NCBI GenBank assembly: GCA_946902875.1
Contig: OX336340.1
Coordinates: 21,591,566-21,655,565, forward strand
From: Nematopogon swammerdamellus
Lineage: Eukaryota; Arthropoda; Insecta; Lepidoptera; Adelidae
Reading direction: 5' to 3'
Length of the DNA: 64,000 nucleotides
The stretch's first letter is position 1. Each line of letters begins with the position of its first letter. Both the position numbers and the translations under genes were made by a program. A model generated the notes under the pieces. That model was not told the DNA's origin, searched no databases, and saw nothing but the letters and a program-made list of their open reading frames with translations. Of this stretch, positions 62,863-64,000 are shown piece by piece.

Positions 62863-63450
62863 AACGTGTGGGGTCGGTACTTAAAAAGAATAGCCCCACT
62901 GCATCTCTCCCCGTGCATGTCGTAAAAGGCGCCTAAGGAATAAGGAGAAGGTACCGTGCTAAAGGGCGACAGGCTTGGCGCGGTCCTTCCACCCAGTCAT
63001 TAAGCAAGTGGGTTTTCTTGCCTTACTTGCTGCTTGATAGTTATGTATGTATCTTGTCCTAATACATTTCTAAATATGGTAGTTCCACACACTGTCGATA
63101 TTCCCCCACTTAGGACAAATCTATCCTGTAAATCTTTTATTTACAGGGCTGCCAACATGTTGAATTCACTCCCACCTGCATCCTTTCCTCTAATGTACAG
63201 TCTGGGGTCCTTCAAACATAATGTGAAGGTGCACCTAGCCGGCCGACAAGGTATTCGCAGCCCCCGTAAATATCCGAATGCCCGTGGGCGCCGTCGGACT
63301 ACACCTCTGCGTTAGTCTGGCGCGCGTCATTTGTCGTGCTCCCCATAAAAAAAAAGTTGGTGTTGTGCTGTAATTTACAACAGTACATGCAGCACAGCAC
63401 CGATTACTCTGATTACCCCGATTGTCGGGATACAGGGTGTGATATGTATG
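62863..63450 (+). mobile_element. SINE-C interrupted by LINE-D
   Basis: Head ACGTGTGGGGTCGGTACTTA, 'GAATAGCCCCACTGCATC', body GGTACCGTGCTAAAGGGCGA to TCCTAATACATTTCTAAATA. The LINE-D piece at about 63079-63354 sits inside, after which GTTGGTGTTGTGCTGTAATT and GCACAGCACCGATTACTCTG complete the SINE. Confidence 0.85.
63079..63354 (+). pseudogene. LINE-D C-terminus and 3' end
   Basis: Encodes VPHTVDIPPLRTNLSCKSFI, YRAANMLNSLPPASFPL, 'YSLGSFKHNVKVHL' and AGRQGIRSPRKYPNARGRRR, with a stop at 63313-63315. The box order (FI-RA--WN-LP--FP-YSLGxFK) parallels LINE-A and LINE-B, so all three are related. Severely 5'-truncated; the 3' end is GTCGTGCTCCCCATAAAA. Confidence 0.82.
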
Positions 63451-63479
63451 TATTGATGTAAATGCGATCAAATCCAAAG

Positions 63480-64000
63480 TGTTTCACCTGCACAGGTGCG
63501 GCAAGGTGTCGGCGCGGCGCTGCCGGCGCGCGGCGGTGTCGCTACCGCAAGACGTCTTTGGAGACACGGCCGGCCGGAGTGGTCCGCGCCGCGCCAGATG
63601 CACCGCGCTGGCGGCTAGCGGAGGCGGCGCGCGGCGCGGCGCTGTGCAGAGGTCCCGAACCTCGCACTAAACAGAATATCGATTACTTTCGCTACTATAA
63701 TGTAATCCCCCGCCCACTTTTCAAATGATGTGTTTTTTTTCATCCGAAGCCCCATATAGTGGTCCCTGTCTAACACCCGCGCGGCCGCACCCTCGCTCCA
63801 GGGCGGGCAGCCGCGCGTCTCGCTCGCTCCCGCCCGCCCGGCCGCCGCGCCGCCCGCGCCCTCGCCGTATGTAAATGACATGGCGGCGGCGCGCGGCTGT
63901 GTGCGTGACGCCCCATTCACGGACGCGGCCGGGAGATGCCCTCCTGTCGATGTTTCGGCACCGGGATTCCCTTTGATGAATTCATCTCATCGGTTCCAGC
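63480..64000. promoter_or_regulatory. CpG island at right edge
   Basis: The most CpG-dense part of the window: CGGCGCGGCGCTGCCGGCGC, GCGGCCGCACCCTCGC and GCCCGCCCGGCCGCCGCGCC. A less GC-rich stretch at 63865-63885 has ATGTAAATGACATGGCGGCG (POU-like and YY1/Pho-like words), and CCCTTTGATG at 63970 (TCF-type). The overlapping frames have no recognisable domain. It may be the promoter or first exon of a gene that lies beyond the window. Confidence 0.35.

Noticed and set aside
63480..63920. Open frames on both strands as a gene's coding exon
   Set aside because: Overlapping frames in extreme GC composition, no domain; promoter-type CpG island is the more economical reading.

Overview
The window reads as a gene-poor piece of insect nuclear DNA, most likely from a moth or butterfly (Lepidoptera). 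It is AT-rich with short CpG-rich islands. It is packed with dispersed repeats that I know from lepidopteran genomes: SINEs ending in ...CCATAAAA, the 'GGCCAAGTGCGAGTC ... GGGTTCCGTAC ... CTGTCTGTC' family, the 'CCCGCGGCTTCGCTCGCG' family, the 'ACCCGACTGCG ... TATGTATG' family, and a mariner element. I recognised no intact host protein-coding gene, rRNA, genuine tRNA or CRISPR array. Every convincing protein match is a broken transposable-element fragment. The family names used here (LINE-A to E, SINE-A to C, repeats D, F, G, H) are local labels for sequences that recur inside this window.

Layout. 0-13 kb: scattered SINEs, a LINE-A 3' end (3.2-3.9 kb), a hAT-type non-autonomous element with an 8-bp target duplication (4.4-4.8 kb), and LINE-B/LINE-C remnants (9.0-10.1 kb). 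13-14 kb: a 67-bp tandem repeat followed by a nearly perfect 410-bp palindrome. 14-23 kb: CpG-rich non-coding modules, a triple SINE nest (16.4-17.1 kb), a long (GA)n tract (20.7 kb) and two LINE coding remnants (21.8-23.4 kb). 25-31 kb: a complete SINE-A with a tRNA-like plus 5S-like head, and a LINE-B (YADD box) nested in a LINE-A relative, bounded by a 13-bp target duplication. 31-37 kb: CpG-rich islands, including a promoter-like module at about 36.0 kb, then two RTE C-terminal fragments. 37-51 kb: more SINE and LINE tails, a scrambled repeat cluster (42.4-43.0 kb), a tandem block split by a SINE (45-46.2 kb) and MITE-like hairpins. 51-64 kb: a 310-bp tandem repeat, a 54-bp minisatellite carrying AP-1-type sites, an internally deleted mariner, a 24-bp minisatellite, and a very CpG-rich right end.

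How the parts relate. The repeats are organised in families. One SINE body occurs with three different 5' heads. Its 3' tail resembles the 3' end of LINE-A, which suggests that LINE-A supplies the copying machinery. Many copies are nested in one another, so relative insertion order can be read off. The CpG-rich islands (14.0, 21.1-21.6, 35.9-36.2, 51.3-51.6, 54.9-55.2, 63.5-64.0 kb) are the only candidates for host function and could be promoters or enhancers in a large intron or intergenic region. This is inference from base composition and short motifs only. Element boundaries are read by eye and may be off by several bases.
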